Shown: positions 38,281 to 48,372 of the stretch, in pieces | Layout of the letters: every line of letters begins with the position of its first letter | Numbering within the stretch: the first letter of the stretch is position 1 | DNA from: Allopusillimonas ginsengisoli | GTDB lineage: Bacteria; Pseudomonadota; Gammaproteobacteria; Burkholderiales; Burkholderiaceae_B | Length of the DNA stretch: 64,000 bases | Direction of reading: 5' to 3' | Assembly: GCA_005239165.1 (NCBI GenBank) | Contig: RAPG01000001.1 | Coordinates: forward strand, 434,001-498,000 | Notes under the pieces: generated by a model | Database searches by the model: none | Told to the model about the DNA's origin: nothing | The model's input: only the letters and a program-made list of their open reading frames with translations | Translations under genes and position numbers: made by a program

Positions 38281-38449
38281 CAGATACAGATACAGATACA
38301 GATACAGATACAGATACAGGTATCAGGTACAGGTTCAGGTACTGATACAGGACAGGTACAGGTACAGGTACCAATACTGACACAGGTACTGATACAGTAC
38401 AGGTAGCAGGCACTGGCTATCAGGCACTAAGTACAGGTACTAGGCATCA
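38281..38449. repeat. GATACA-type hexanucleotide satellite
   Basis: Six perfect tandem CAGATA units (38281-38316), followed by about 130 bp of drifted units (CAGGTA, CAGGTAC, CTGATA). It runs into the 3' end of the MOSC-N gene on the minus strand. No ORF, terminator or CRISPR spacing is present. Confidence 0.9.
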
Positions 38450-38835
38450 GGCCAGCTTACAGGCTTCTGATCAGGGTGTAGTTTCATGAGCCTGCATGGC
38501 TGCTGCAGATAGGTCGAAAACCACACGGCCGCCATCTCGCCTTCATCAACCACATCGAGTGTCTGCGCCCCCAGGGCGGCTGTTGTGCGCACACTGTCGT
38601 CGTCTTCCAGGACATCCAGAGGGATATCAAGGCGCAGCATGCCCGGGGCACGCAAGACCAGATACCCGAATCGCAACTGAACTTCAATTTTATGCAGATC
38701 TGGATGCTGAGCCGGCGACAGCCAGGCACCATGCTGATCGACCACCAGCCAGCGTCTGTCATAGTCAGCGGCATCTTCACTGCCGACACCACCGCAGCCC
38801 GCCACCGGAAAATAATCAGTAGTCATTGTTGTCAT
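38440..38835 (-). CDS. MOSC N-terminal beta-barrel protein, apparently truncated
   Basis: 131 residues. The core YDRRWLVVDQHGAWLSPAQ, LVLRAPGM, LDIPLD and AAVWFSTYLQQPCRLMKLHPD is the MOSC_N domain found before the molybdenum-cofactor sulfurase C-terminal (MOSC) domain. Full proteins are about 270-290 residues; here translation stops where the domain boundary should be, and the stop codon lies in the GATACA satellite. No MOSC catalytic domain follows. The start overlaps the AsmA stop (ATGA), so it is coupled to that gene. Probably a remnant after deletion, function doubtful. Confidence 0.75.
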   Translation of the reverse strand: MTTMTTDYFPVAGCGGVGSEDAADYDRRWLVVDQHGAWLSPAQHPDLHKIEVQLRFGYLVLRAPGMLRLDIPLDVLEDDDSVRTTAALGAQTLDVVDEGEMAAVWFSTYLQQPCRLMKLHPDQKPVSWPDA

Positions 38836-41591
38836 TGCCCCAATAGCCCTTTCAGCGCATCGCCTATGCTTTTGATCGGATCTGTCTGCTTGCCTGACGC
38901 CGCCGGCCCGTCATCGGCCCCAGCAGCGCCTCCCTTTGCTTTCTGATTGGACAGCATGTCAATCAGCCCCTCTTTTACCGCTTGCTTGACCACCTTGCTG
39001 CGGATGTCTTGCCACTGCACCTGATAAGTGGGGCTTGAAAACTTGCCCGAGATGCGTACCGGCACAGTTACCCCCTTGAGATCTGCAAGGCGCTGGCCTT
39101 CCACGCTCTGGCTGTCGGTGACACGGACATTGACCAACACATCAAGCTGCCTGTTGACCAGATCAAGCGTTGAGGGATTTCCTTGTGTGACGCGCAGCGG
39201 CAGTGCCTGTATATCGAGCTTGCTGACCTTGCCTTGCCCCTGGCTGAAGTCAACACGTGCCTCCAGGAGGCTGAAGGCGGTTTGACGCCCCATGTCGATC
39301 TGCGTTACCACCTGGGGAAGCTGGCCGCTAAATACATTGCGCACAACCTCGTTGACTTCATTGAGTGTTTGCGCCAGATCGACCCCTCTGACGGCACCGT
39401 CATGCATCTTGATGCTTGTTGAACCCGTCAACCCCGCCGTGAGCGCAGCGGTGGTTGCGCCCTGGCTGGTGAGATTAAGATTGACCGTTCCATGCCCTAC
39501 AAGGCGGTCTTCGCCCGCATAGTCATGCAAAAAGGCGCCAACATTAACGTTCTTAAGGTCGAGATCTATACCAATGTTGTTTTTTGACGTAGCGGTGATC
39601 ACGCCACCGAGCTCGCCGTCATAAAGCCCCGCATGAATGTCGGAAAGCGTCAGTTTGCCTTTATTGGCCAGCAGAGTAGTCTTGAAATTGCTGGCCTGCA
39701 AAGACTGCACTTGCAGCTGGTCTATGGCAAACGTGCCACGCACATCGACCGAATCAAGAAATCCGAAGTTGAACTTTTCGGGAGGTGCGGCCGGTTTGGA
39801 TGGAGCGGGCTTGGGTGCAGGCTTTTCTGACGCCGAAACTTCTGGCGGCGGCGCTTCAGCCTCGGCCAGCACAGCGGAAGGAAACAGCGTATTGAAATCG
39901 AGCGTATCGGCGACAAAGGCGAATTTGACCTTGGGATCTTTGAGTTGGGTAGCACTTAGCGTGAAATTAAGCTTGCTGCCGCTGAGCACCGCATTGATCT
40001 CGGAATCAAGCTGATCTTTGTTCAGATCGGTCTGCATGCTGCCAATAAACGGAAACTCGAAGCTGCCGCCCGGAAGTGCCTTGTCTTCAATACGGATGTC
40101 ACCGCGCATGGCCGACAAACCGCCCAGCTTGCGGAATACTTGCCAGCTTGCTGGCGAAGTCATCTTCAGCCGTACCACCCTGTTTTCCTTTTTATCGGTG
40201 GCGTCGATTTTGAGTTCTTTAAGCGTCAGCTTGCTGGCATCGCCCCCAAGGCCACTCATGGCCATAGAGACCCCCGTAACCCCCTGGGGGTCGACCAGCT
40301 TCAACGTAGCCTGCACGGGCTCGCCAGAAGCACTCTCGGGCGAAACGGCCAGGCTGGGCGCGTCGAGGGCTATGTCAAAAGTTTGATCTTTCTGTTTGCC
40401 TTTGGCGCGGTAGGCGAGTTTTTCAACCTTGAGCTCTGCACGACTACGGTCGAGCTTGAGCCTGGGTGCCACCAGCGTGGTATCAAGGCCTGCGATGGGA
40501 GATGCCCCGCCGACATCCCCCTGCACGGAAAGCTCGAAGTTGCTGACATTGAGCAGTCTTGAATTGACGTCGTAGGCAAGATTGCCCCGAAGCGCCGCCG
40601 ACTTGGCTTGAAGATCTGCCAGCTTGCCCTGAACTTGCAGGTTGAGCTTTTGTGCTGAATAAATTTGCTGTGCGGGATCAAACCGTATTAGTGCCTGACC
40701 GGCAATCGATGCGTCGGCATCAGGGTACTCACCGACCAGATGCCCTTTCAGGGCTACATCAAAAGCCTGGTTGAACGTAACGCGACCGGTGTTTGCCTCG
40801 AGCTTTTCAATACGACCGACAGCGCCAGAGACCATATCGTAAAAATGAATTTCTCCGTTTTTGAGCTCGAGCCCGGCAATATCAATCTGAAAATCAGTTT
40901 GGCCAACGCCATCGCCCGCGCTGGCGGTTGAAAATGGAAGCAGGCGCTCCAGTAAACTGGACAAATCGAAACCGCCTTTTCGCTCGGAAGTTACGCCAGG
41001 CGCTGAAACTGTTGCGGCATCGTCTGCACCACCGGCAGACGAAGCTGGAGCAGCGCCGGCCAGCGTGAGTTGCGGTGAAGATTGCGCCCCAGCCACACGA
41101 CCATGCGACGCATGGCTTTTATCGTTTGTGGAGGAAAAAGCCGTGGCCTGCGCCGAGGCCGCTGGCGCCGTCAGCGAGGCGGCGACTGGCGAACGGCCAA
41201 GCAGATCGTCAAAATTGAACCGGCCGTGCTCGTCACGGCGTACCCATGCTCTGAAACCGGACAGAGCGACATGATCGACCACCAGACGATTGGACATCAG
41301 CGGCCAGATGGCGACCGCAAAGCGCGCGCTGTCTATGGATGCAAAGGTATCGTCGCCCTCGCGATCTGAAAGAGACACGTCTTCGACGGCCAGCCCTATA
41401 CGCGGAAACAGCGACAACTGGATGTCGCCCTCAATGGTGAGGGTGCGATGAAATCGGTTATAGACGATTTCTTCGAGTTTACTTTTGTACGCGTTGGGAT
41501 CGAACGTGAGCAGGAAGATCGCTATGCCCACCAGGGCGACAATCATCAGAACCACGATACCAATCAGTACCCGTTTCAACCAGAATTTCAT
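38832..41591 (-). CDS. AsmA-family inner-membrane protein
   Basis: 919 residues from ATG 41591 (MKFWLKRVLIG); the open frame extends further upstream without a good start. One N-terminal membrane helix (about 8-30), then FDPNAYKSKLEEIV and the AsmA N-terminal domain (RTLTIEGDIQLSLFPRIGLAVEDVSLSD). A low-complexity Ala/Ser linker is near 140-200. A C-terminal AsmA-like repeat region has GNIGIDLDLKNVNV-type strands and ALTAGLTGSTSIKMHDGAVRGVDL. The family forms long periplasmic lipid-transfer bridges to the outer membrane. The C-terminal tail is disordered and Gly/Ala-rich. Confidence 0.88.
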   Translation of the reverse strand: MKFWLKRVLIGIVVLMIVALVGIAIFLLTFDPNAYKSKLEEIVYNRFHRTLTIEGDIQLSLFPRIGLAVEDVSLSDREGDDTFASIDSARFAVAIWPLMSNRLVVDHVALSGFRAWVRRDEHGRFNFDDLLGRSPVAASLTAPAASAQATAFSSTNDKSHASHGRVAGAQSSPQLTLAGAAPASSAGGADDAATVSAPGVTSERKGGFDLSSLLERLLPFSTASAGDGVGQTDFQIDIAGLELKNGEIHFYDMVSGAVGRIEKLEANTGRVTFNQAFDVALKGHLVGEYPDADASIAGQALIRFDPAQQIYSAQKLNLQVQGKLADLQAKSAALRGNLAYDVNSRLLNVSNFELSVQGDVGGASPIAGLDTTLVAPRLKLDRSRAELKVEKLAYRAKGKQKDQTFDIALDAPSLAVSPESASGEPVQATLKLVDPQGVTGVSMAMSGLGGDASKLTLKELKIDATDKKENRVVRLKMTSPASWQVFRKLGGLSAMRGDIRIEDKALPGGSFEFPFIGSMQTDLNKDQLDSEINAVLSGSKLNFTLSATQLKDPKVKFAFVADTLDFNTLFPSAVLAEAEAPPPEVSASEKPAPKPAPSKPAAPPEKFNFGFLDSVDVRGTFAIDQLQVQSLQASNFKTTLLANKGKLTLSDIHAGLYDGELGGVITATSKNNIGIDLDLKNVNVGAFLHDYAGEDRLVGHGTVNLNLTSQGATTAALTAGLTGSTSIKMHDGAVRGVDLAQTLNEVNEVVRNVFSGQLPQVVTQIDMGRQTAFSLLEARVDFSQGQGKVSKLDIQALPLRVTQGNPSTLDLVNRQLDVLVNVRVTDSQSVEGQRLADLKGVTVPVRISGKFSSPTYQVQWQDIRSKVVKQAVKEGLIDMLSNQKAKGGAAGADDGPAASGKQTDPIKSIGDALKGLLGQ

Positions 41592-41903
41592 TAACAGCCT
41601 CAAAAACCACCGGAGAGCCCCCCCAGTGCCGGTTACGGCAAATACCAAGAATGCTAACCCATCATTGGGGTAAACGATAGGCACATGTGAACTAAATGTA
41701 TACGATGAAGACAGGCGATCACTGCACGATGGATCACAAGCCAGGCGCCAGCCAATGCAAGAATACTGGCAAACTGCACGCCTCTTTATTACTATGGCTT
41801 ATAACAAAAGAAAACAATTTTCTATCGGTCAGCATGCAATGCCCGTTACGATGCAGTATGCACACCTATTTTTCAATTCTTTCAAAGACCATAAATACAA
41901 GCC
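41592..41903. other. Divergent gap between asmA-like gene and metY
   Basis: This should hold both promoters. No SAM riboswitch, clear hexamer pair or repeat was recognised. Confidence 0.4.
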
Positions 41904-43181
41904 ATGAAATTTGACACTCTCGCTGTCCATGCCGGTTTTCAGCCCGACCCCACCACCAAATCTGTTGCGGTGCCTATTTACCAGACCACCTCTTATGCGT
42001 TTGACAGCACCCAGCATGCCGCAGACCTGTTTGACCTGAAGGTACCCGGTAATATCTATACCCGCATCATGAACCCCACCAACGCCGTGCTCGAAGAGCG
42101 CGTCGCCGCACTGGAAGGTGGCGTGGGCGCACTGGCCGTGGCGTCGGGTATGGCGGCAATCAATTATGCCATCCAGACTATCGCACAGGCCGGTGACAAC
42201 ATTGTATCGGTCGCCAAGCTATATGGCGGCACGTACAATCTTTTCGCCCACTCGTATCCACGTCAGGGCATCACGGTTAAATTTGCGCCGCACAACGATG
42301 TCGCCGCCATCGAAGCGCTTATCGATGAAAACACACGTGCGGTATTTTGCGAGAGCATCGGCAACCCGGCAGGCAATATTGTTGACATCGAGGCCATCGC
42401 CGAAGTGGCCCACCGCCATGGCGTACCTCTTATTGTTGATAACACGGTTGCTTCGCCCGCTCTGTGCAGACCCTTCGAATATGGGGCAGACATCGTTGTA
42501 CACGCGCTTACCAAATACATGGGCGGGCACGGCACCAGCATTGCCGGCGCCATTGTTGATTCGGGCAAGTTCCCATGGGCCGAGCACAAAGACAGATTCG
42601 CCATACTAAATGAACCTGATCCTTCTTACCATGGCGTTGTATACACCGAAGCGTTTGGCCCGGCAGCCTTTATAGGCCGTTGCCGCGTCGTGCCGCTACG
42701 CAATACCGGTGCCGCACTGTCACCATTCAATGCTTTTCTGATACTTCAAGGTATTGAAACCCTGTCTTTGCGCATGGAGCGTCATACTGAAAACGCCATG
42801 CGCGTTGCCCAATATCTGAAAGATCACGAGCAGGTTTCATGGGTTCAGTATGCGGGTCTTGAAGACCATCCCGAGCACGCACTGGCGCAAAAGTACTTTG
42901 GCGGCAAGCCTGCCAGTATTCTTTCCTTTGGCATCAAAGGCGGCAGCGAGGCCGGCGCGCGGTTTATCGACGCGCTGCAACTAATCCTGCGGCTGGTCAA
43001 CATCGGCGACGCCAAATCCCTTGCCTGCCATCCCGCCTCAACCACCCATCGTCAGCTCAGTCCCGAAGAGCTCGACGCAGCGGGCGTAGGCGAAGACCTG
43101 ATCAGGCTCTCGGTTGGTATTGAACATATCGACGATATCCTGGCCGACATAGAACAGGCTCTGGCTGCCAGCAAAAAATAA
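41904..43181 (+). CDS. metY: O-acetylhomoserine sulfhydrylase (aminocarboxypropyltransferase)
   Basis: 425 residues, PLP enzyme of the Cys/Met metabolism family. It makes homocysteine from O-acetylhomoserine and sulfide. Start [36 protein letters not shown], the PLP Lys in [11 protein letters not shown], and the C-terminal [19 protein letters not shown] are typical of MetY. The length of about 425 separates it from cystathionine gamma-synthase (about 390). Monocistronic here. Confidence 0.94.
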   Translation: MKFDTLAVHAGFQPDPTTKSVAVPIYQTTSYAFDSTQHAADLFDLKVPGNIYTRIMNPTNAVLEERVAALEGGVGALAVASGMAAINYAIQTIAQAGDNIVSVAKLYGGTYNLFAHSYPRQGITVKFAPHNDVAAIEALIDENTRAVFCESIGNPAGNIVDIEAIAEVAHRHGVPLIVDNTVASPALCRPFEYGADIVVHALTKYMGGHGTSIAGAIVDSGKFPWAEHKDRFAILNEPDPSYHGVVYTEAFGPAAFIGRCRVVPLRNTGAALSPFNAFLILQGIETLSLRMERHTENAMRVAQYLKDHEQVSWVQYAGLEDHPEHALAQKYFGGKPASILSFGIKGGSEAGARFIDALQLILRLVNIGDAKSLACHPASTTHRQLSPEELDAAGVGEDLIRLSVGIEHIDDILADIEQALAASKK

Positions 43182-43413
43182 CCAGCTACGGGCAGCACCA
43201 TGGCCAGACGCCGGCAGAGTGCAAACTCTGCAGCATCTGGCCATGTCTATGTGCGGCGGCGGCCGGCCTCGTTCGTTGGCGCAGCCGCATGCGACTTCCG
43301 TACACATGTCACACAGCCAGGCCCAACAGCCACCACTGTAGCGGCGTGATAATACCCTTACATCCTGTATAGTTATCGGCATTATCAAGAATCAACTAAT
43401 CGAGAGGAGCCAT

Positions 43414-44532
43414 ATGCAGATAGGAATTCCCCGCGAAACTCTGCCGGGTGAAACCCGCGTGGCCGCGACGCCCGAAACCGTAAAAAAATATATTGCTGCC
43501 GGGCATACCGTGGTCATTGAACGCGGTGCCGGAACACCGGCCTATTTCCCCGACGACGATTACGTGCAAGCAGGTGCCCAACTTGTCGACCAGGCGCAGG
43601 CGCTTGGTGCAGCACTGGTACTGAAGGTACGCTCCCCGTCCGCCGAAGAACGCCAGCTGATGAAATCAGGCACGGTGCTTGTCGGCATGCTTGACCCGTT
43701 TAACGCCGAAGGGCTGGCTGATATGGCCGCCGCAGGGCTTACGGCCTTTGCGCTGGAAGCCGCACCTCGTATCACCCGGGCACAAAGCCTTGATGTGCTG
43801 TCGTCCCAGGCCAACCTCGCCGGCTACAAGGCTGTGCTGCTGGCCGCCAATCAGTATGGGCGCCTCATCCCCATGATGATGACAGCAGCAGGCACGCTGA
43901 AGGCAGCACGTGTCGTCGTGCTGGGGGTTGGCGTAGCCGGTTTGCAGGCGATTGCCACGGCCAAACGCCTGGGCGCAGTGGTCGAGGCCTCCGACGTACG
44001 GCCAGCTGCCAAAGAGCAGGTGCTGTCGCTGGGTGCCAAGTTTATCGACGTACCGTTCGAAACTGATGAAGAGCGTGAGATCGCAGAAGGCACAGGGGGT
44101 TATGCACGCGCCATGCCGGCCGCCTGGATGGCCCGGCAGGCTGCGCTGGTCGCCGAGCGCTGCAAGCAGGCTGACATCGTAATCAGCACCGCACTCATAC
44201 CCGGCAGGCCCGCACCCGAACTGATCAGCGCCGAAACCGTACACGGCATGAAGCCTGGCTCGGTTATTGTCGACCTGGCCGTCGAACGCGGCGGCAACTG
44301 CCCTCTGTCAGAACTGGACAAAATCGTTGATATAAACGGTGTCGCACTGATTGGCTTGAGCAACCTGCCCGCGTTGGTCCCTCATGACGCCTCGGCTCTG
44401 TATGCCCGCAACGTTCTCGATTTCAGCAAGCTCATCTTTGATGCAGAAGGCCAGCTGGCCATTCAGAAAGAAGACGAAATTGTCGCCGCCTGCCTGGTCT
44501 GCCAGGATGGCAACGTACTTAGGAGCGCCTGA
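43414..44532 (+). CDS. pntA: NAD(P) transhydrogenase, alpha-1 subunit (NAD-binding)
   Basis: 372 residues. Peripheral dI subunit of the proton-pumping transhydrogenase that drives NADPH formation. Start MQIGIPRETLPGETRVAATP, Rossmann motif VVLGVGVAGLQAIATAKRLGA (about 168-188), and DLAVERGGNCPLSE are as in PntA. It is the short form without membrane helices, so the membrane part is the next gene. Strong site GAGAGGAG upstream. The stop overlaps the next start by one base. Confidence 0.95.
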   Translation: MQIGIPRETLPGETRVAATPETVKKYIAAGHTVVIERGAGTPAYFPDDDYVQAGAQLVDQAQALGAALVLKVRSPSAEERQLMKSGTVLVGMLDPFNAEGLADMAAAGLTAFALEAAPRITRAQSLDVLSSQANLAGYKAVLLAANQYGRLIPMMMTAAGTLKAARVVVLGVGVAGLQAIATAKRLGAVVEASDVRPAAKEQVLSLGAKFIDVPFETDEEREIAEGTGGYARAMPAAWMARQAALVAERCKQADIVISTALIPGRPAPELISAETVHGMKPGSVIVDLAVERGGNCPLSELDKIVDINGVALIGLSNLPALVPHDASALYARNVLDFSKLIFDAEGQLAIQKEDEIVAACLVCQDGNVLRSA

Positions 44533-44843
44533 TGGAAGCGGTTAATCCAACTCTGATCAATCTTATTATTTTTGTGCTGGCCGTATATGTGGGGTTTCAC
44601 GTGGTCTGGAACGTGACACCCGCGCTGCACACGCCGCTAATGGCCGTAACCAATGCCATCTCGGCTATTGTGATCGTGGGCGCCATGCTGGCTGCCGCAC
44701 TTACCCAAGACAGCCTGGCGCATTACATGGGCATCTTTGCCGTGGCACTGGCGGCCGTCAACGTATTTGGTGGCTTTCTCGTCACCCAGCGCATGCTTGA
44801 AATGTTCAAGAAAAAAGAAAAGAAGACGGGAGGTAAAGCATGA
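44532..44843 (+). CDS. NAD(P) transhydrogenase, alpha-2 subunit (membrane)
   Basis: 103 residues with about three membrane helices (NLIIFVLAVYVGFHVVWNV, ISAIVIVGAMLAAA, IFAVALAAVNVFGGFLV) and a lysine-rich cytoplasmic end. It corresponds to the membrane helices of the C-terminal half of E. coli PntA, here a separate gene, the three-subunit arrangement known in Rhodospirillum. Overlaps both neighbours (TGATG and ATGA). Confidence 0.93.
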   Translation: MEAVNPTLINLIIFVLAVYVGFHVVWNVTPALHTPLMAVTNAISAIVIVGAMLAAALTQDSLAHYMGIFAVALAAVNVFGGFLVTQRMLEMFKKKEKKTGGKA

Positions 44844-46279
44844 TTTCCGCAAATCTCGTCACCCTGCTGTACCTGGTCGCCTCGGTGTTTTTCATACAGG
44901 CACTCAAGGGGCTGTCGCACCCGACCACTTCGCGTAAGGGCAATATATTTGGCATGGTGGGCATGGCTATTGCCGTGCTGACCACCGCAGCCCTTATTGT
45001 GAGCCTGGCTGCTGAAGGAACCGTGGGCATAGGTCTGGGCCGCGTCATCATCGGGCTGCTCATTGGTGGCACTGTCGGCACCATCATGGCAAAACGCGTC
45101 GAAATGACCAAAATGCCAGAGCTGGTGGCCTTTATGCACAGCATGATCGGTCTGGCAGCTGTGGCCATTGCCATCTCTATCGTGGCCGAACCTTCCGCCT
45201 TCAATATCACCAGTCCCGGTGGGCCCATACCCATGGGCAACCGGCTTGAATTGTTTATTGGCACGTTTGTGGGCGCGCTTACCTTCTCAGGCTCGGTCAT
45301 TGCCTTTGGCAAGCTGTCTGGCAAGTACAAGTTCCGTCTGTTTCAGGGCGCACCGGTAGTGTTCTCTGGCCAGCACATGCTCAACCTGGGCCTGGCCATT
45401 GCCATGGTCGCCTGCGGGCTGTGGTTTGTGGTTACCCAGGCATGGATGCCGTTCATCATCATGACGGTGCTGGCCTTCATTCTGGGTGTCATGATCATCA
45501 TCCCTATCGGTGGTGCCGACATGCCCGTCGTGGTGTCAATGCTAAACAGCTATTCGGGCTGGGCAGCAGCTGGCATCGGTTTCTCGCTCAATAACCCCAT
45601 GCTGATCATCGCCGGCTCGCTGGTAGGCTCATCGGGCGCTATTCTGTCCTACATCATGTGCAAGGCCATGAACCGGTCTTTCTTTAACGTGATTCTGGGC
45701 GGCTTCGGTGGTGCCGAGGCTGGCGCGGCTGGTGCCGCAGACCAGACGCAGCGCAATGTGAAGTCAGGCAGCCCTGACGACGCGGCCTTCATGCTAAACA
45801 ATGCCGAAACCGTCACGATTATTCCGGGGTACGGGCTGGCGGTTGCACGTGCCCAGCACGCCCTGAAAGAGCTTGCCGAAAAGCTGACTGACAATGGGGT
45901 AACGGTTAAGTACGCTATTCATCCGGTGGCTGGTCGCATGCCGGGGCACATGAACGTGTTGCTGGCCGAGGCAGAAGTGCCGTACGACCAGGTGTTTGAG
46001 ATGGATGACATCAACGGAGAGTTCTCACAAACCGATGTGGTTCTGGTACTGGGAGCCAACGACGTGGTTAACCCTGCAGCCAAAAACGACCCGGCATCGC
46101 CTATTGCAGGCATGCCCATACTCGAAGCCTACAAGGCACGCACCGTAATCGTTAACAAACGCTCAATGGCCTCTGGCTACGCGGGGCTGGATAACGAGTT
46201 GTTCTACATGGATAAAACCATGATGGTGTTTGGCGATGCCAAGAAGGTTATCGAGGATATGGTCAAGGCCATTGAGTAG
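44840..46279 (+). CDS. pntB: NAD(P) transhydrogenase, beta subunit
   Basis: 479 residues. The N-terminal half has about nine membrane helices forming the proton path (HPTTSRKGNIFGMVGMAIAV, MPELVAFMHSMIGLAA). The C-terminal dIII NADP-binding domain (about 305-479) has IIPGYGLAVARAQHALKELA, HPVAGRMPGHMNVLLAEA, LGANDVVNPAA and the lid KRSMASGYAGLDN. Full length. Last gene of the operon. Confidence 0.96.
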   Translation: MISANLVTLLYLVASVFFIQALKGLSHPTTSRKGNIFGMVGMAIAVLTTAALIVSLAAEGTVGIGLGRVIIGLLIGGTVGTIMAKRVEMTKMPELVAFMHSMIGLAAVAIAISIVAEPSAFNITSPGGPIPMGNRLELFIGTFVGALTFSGSVIAFGKLSGKYKFRLFQGAPVVFSGQHMLNLGLAIAMVACGLWFVVTQAWMPFIIMTVLAFILGVMIIIPIGGADMPVVVSMLNSYSGWAAAGIGFSLNNPMLIIAGSLVGSSGAILSYIMCKAMNRSFFNVILGGFGGAEAGAAGAADQTQRNVKSGSPDDAAFMLNNAETVTIIPGYGLAVARAQHALKELAEKLTDNGVTVKYAIHPVAGRMPGHMNVLLAEAEVPYDQVFEMDDINGEFSQTDVVLVLGANDVVNPAAKNDPASPIAGMPILEAYKARTVIVNKRSMASGYAGLDNELFYMDKTMMVFGDAKKVIEDMVKAIE

Positions 46280-46401
46280 CAACCACGCAGCCATCGCCTG
46301 ATGGCCGCGTGATAGCACTTGCGGGCTAGAGCAACCCCGCAACCTGTGGCCGGGGCAGGCAAGCCGCTTTGCCACCCCCCCGGCCAATCGGTACATGCCA
46401 A

Positions 46402-46455
46402 AAACTCAAACCCCGCACAACCAGACATTGTTCTGGCTGTGCGGGGTTTGAGTTT
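46402..46455. terminator. Long hairpin between convergent pntB and ALDH gene
   Basis: A 24-bp stem with a single G-T mismatch (AAACTCAAACCCCGCAC and its complement) and a 6-base loop. It ends in GTTT/AAAC and lies between convergent genes, so it can serve as a two-way terminator. The rest of 46280-46636 holds nothing I recognise. Confidence 0.7.
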
Positions 46456-46636
46456 ATGAGTGCCACAGAACCAGTGCGCTTTTCAGACTAACGCGCTGGA
46501 CGCGGCGTTATAGTGCCGCGCGCCGAAGCTTTATCTTATTGAAACACCAACATTCATCAAGCCTGTACTGGTCTGAGCCACGAGTAGCTCGCGCGATTTA
46601 CGTCGACTTACGCCGCAGCGCTAGCTGGCTGACGCA

Positions 46637-48139
46637 TTAATCATCACCAAACTTAATGCCCTGAGCCAGGGGTAGTTCGCGCGAGTAATTAATGGTGTTG
46701 GTGGCACGCCGCATGTAGACCTTCCAGGCGTCAGAGCCAGACTCGCGGCCGCCGCCGGTTTCTTTTTCACCACCAAATGCGCCACCGATCTCGGCGCCTG
46801 ATGTGCCGATGTTGACGTTGGCAATGCCGCAGTCAGAACCCGCCGCCGACGTAAACTGTTCGGCCTCGCGCAGGTCAGTGGTAAAGATGGCGGAAGACAG
46901 CCCCTGTGGTACATCGTTATGCATGGCAATGGCATCATCAAACGACTCGTAGCGCATGACATACAAAATGGGAGCAAAGGTTTCGCTGCATACGACCTCA
47001 GTCTGACCGGGCATTTCTACCAGAGCAGGCTTTACATAAAACGCATCGGGAAACTGATCGGCCAGCTGGCGCTCACCACCGTGCACCGTACCACCCTGGG
47101 CGCGGGCCTGCTCAAGCGCAGACTGCATGCCTTCAAACGAAGCACGATCAATAAGCGGGCCAACCAGCGTATCAGCGTCAAGAGGATTGCCTATGCGCGC
47201 GCTGGAATAAGCCTTTTTAAGCCGGGCGACGAGTTCATCGGCCACGCTGGCGTGCACGATGAGCCGGCGCGTACTGGTGCAGCGCTGCCCCGCCGTGCCG
47301 ACAGCACCAAAAAGAATACCGCGTGCGGCCATGTCGAGGTCTGCCGACGGGGTGACGATAATGGCATTGTTGCCGCCCAGCTCAAGCAGGCAACGGCCAA
47401 AGCGCTCGGCGACACGAGGGCCAACCTGCCTGCCCATGCGGGTGGACCCTGTTGCCGACACCAGGGCAACGCGCGGATCTTCAACCAGGGCTTCCCCCAC
47501 TTCCCGACCACCTACCAGTACGTGCAGCAGGCCTTCAGGCGCATCGCCGAATTTTTCAAGCGCACGTTTAAACAGCGCCTCGCAGGCAAGTGCGGTAAGC
47601 GGTGATTTTTCAGATGGCTTCCAGACGACGGGATCGCCGCAGACCAACGCCAGGGCGGTATTCCATGACCAGACCGCCACAGGGAAGTTAAAAGCAGAAA
47701 TAACCCCCACCACACCCAGCGGATGCCAGGTTTCCATCATGCGATGGCCAGGTCGCTCGGACGCAATCGTAAGGCCGTAAAGCTGGCGCGAAAGACCAAC
47801 GGCAAAATCACAGATATCAATCATTTCTTGCACTTCGCCCGCACCCTCGGCCAGAATTTTTCCGGCTTCGACAGACACCAGCTTGCCCAGTGATTCTTTG
47901 TGCGTGCGCAGCTCTTCACCCAGCAGCCTTACAAGCTCACCGCGCCGGGGCGCGGGCACCTGACGCCATGCCTGAAAGGCCTTGTGCGAGGTGGCAATGG
48001 CGTCGTGAGTTTGCTGGGCGGAATGTTGATGAAGTTGAGCAATAACCGCGCCATCTATGGGCGAATGCACTGCCAGCGAGCCCCCCTTTAGCGCTGCGCC
48101 GTCCACACCCAGAGCGTGAAGCAGTTGACTGATATCCAT
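46637..48139 (-). CDS. amaB: ALDH7-family dehydrogenase, likely alpha-aminoadipic semialdehyde (P6C) dehydrogenase
   Basis: 500 residues from ATG 48139 (MDISQLLHALG, GGGGA-type site upstream), the usual ALDH7 length. Motifs: ISAFNFPVAVWSWN, WKPSEKSPLTALA, SATGSTRMGR, catalytic Glu in CLLELGGNNAI, catalytic Cys in TAGQRCTSTRRL, and the ALDH7 tail GGAFGGEKETGGGRESGSDAWK with YMRRATNTINYS. The close bacterial family acts on L-piperideine-6-carboxylate in lysine and pipecolate breakdown. Divergent from a FAD oxidoreductase 233 bp away, which may be its partner. Substrate assignment by family, not proven. Confidence 0.88.
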   Translation of the reverse strand: MDISQLLHALGVDGAALKGGSLAVHSPIDGAVIAQLHQHSAQQTHDAIATSHKAFQAWRQVPAPRRGELVRLLGEELRTHKESLGKLVSVEAGKILAEGAGEVQEMIDICDFAVGLSRQLYGLTIASERPGHRMMETWHPLGVVGVISAFNFPVAVWSWNTALALVCGDPVVWKPSEKSPLTALACEALFKRALEKFGDAPEGLLHVLVGGREVGEALVEDPRVALVSATGSTRMGRQVGPRVAERFGRCLLELGGNNAIIVTPSADLDMAARGILFGAVGTAGQRCTSTRRLIVHASVADELVARLKKAYSSARIGNPLDADTLVGPLIDRASFEGMQSALEQARAQGGTVHGGERQLADQFPDAFYVKPALVEMPGQTEVVCSETFAPILYVMRYESFDDAIAMHNDVPQGLSSAIFTTDLREAEQFTSAAGSDCGIANVNIGTSGAEIGGAFGGEKETGGGRESGSDAWKVYMRRATNTINYSRELPLAQGIKFGDD

Positions 48140-48372
48140 GATTTTGTCCCCAAGAAAGTGGGCGCGCGGCCACGCTGCAGGCCACGCGCTATTTAGCTGA
48201 AAGCCAGCATAGCACACAGATATTTCCTATAGGAAATTATTTAACCCAAGGGAAAACACCAAGTCTATTCAGGAAATTTTCTGGAACAATAGGCGGCACG
48301 TTGCCAAAAATACAACATGGCCATAAGCCATTGCAACGCCCTTGCACAACCGCGCAACAGGAGACAAGCAGT

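Noticed and set aside
38281-38449. Possible CRISPR array
   Set aside because: The repeats are 6 bp, contiguous and without spacers. It is a simple satellite.
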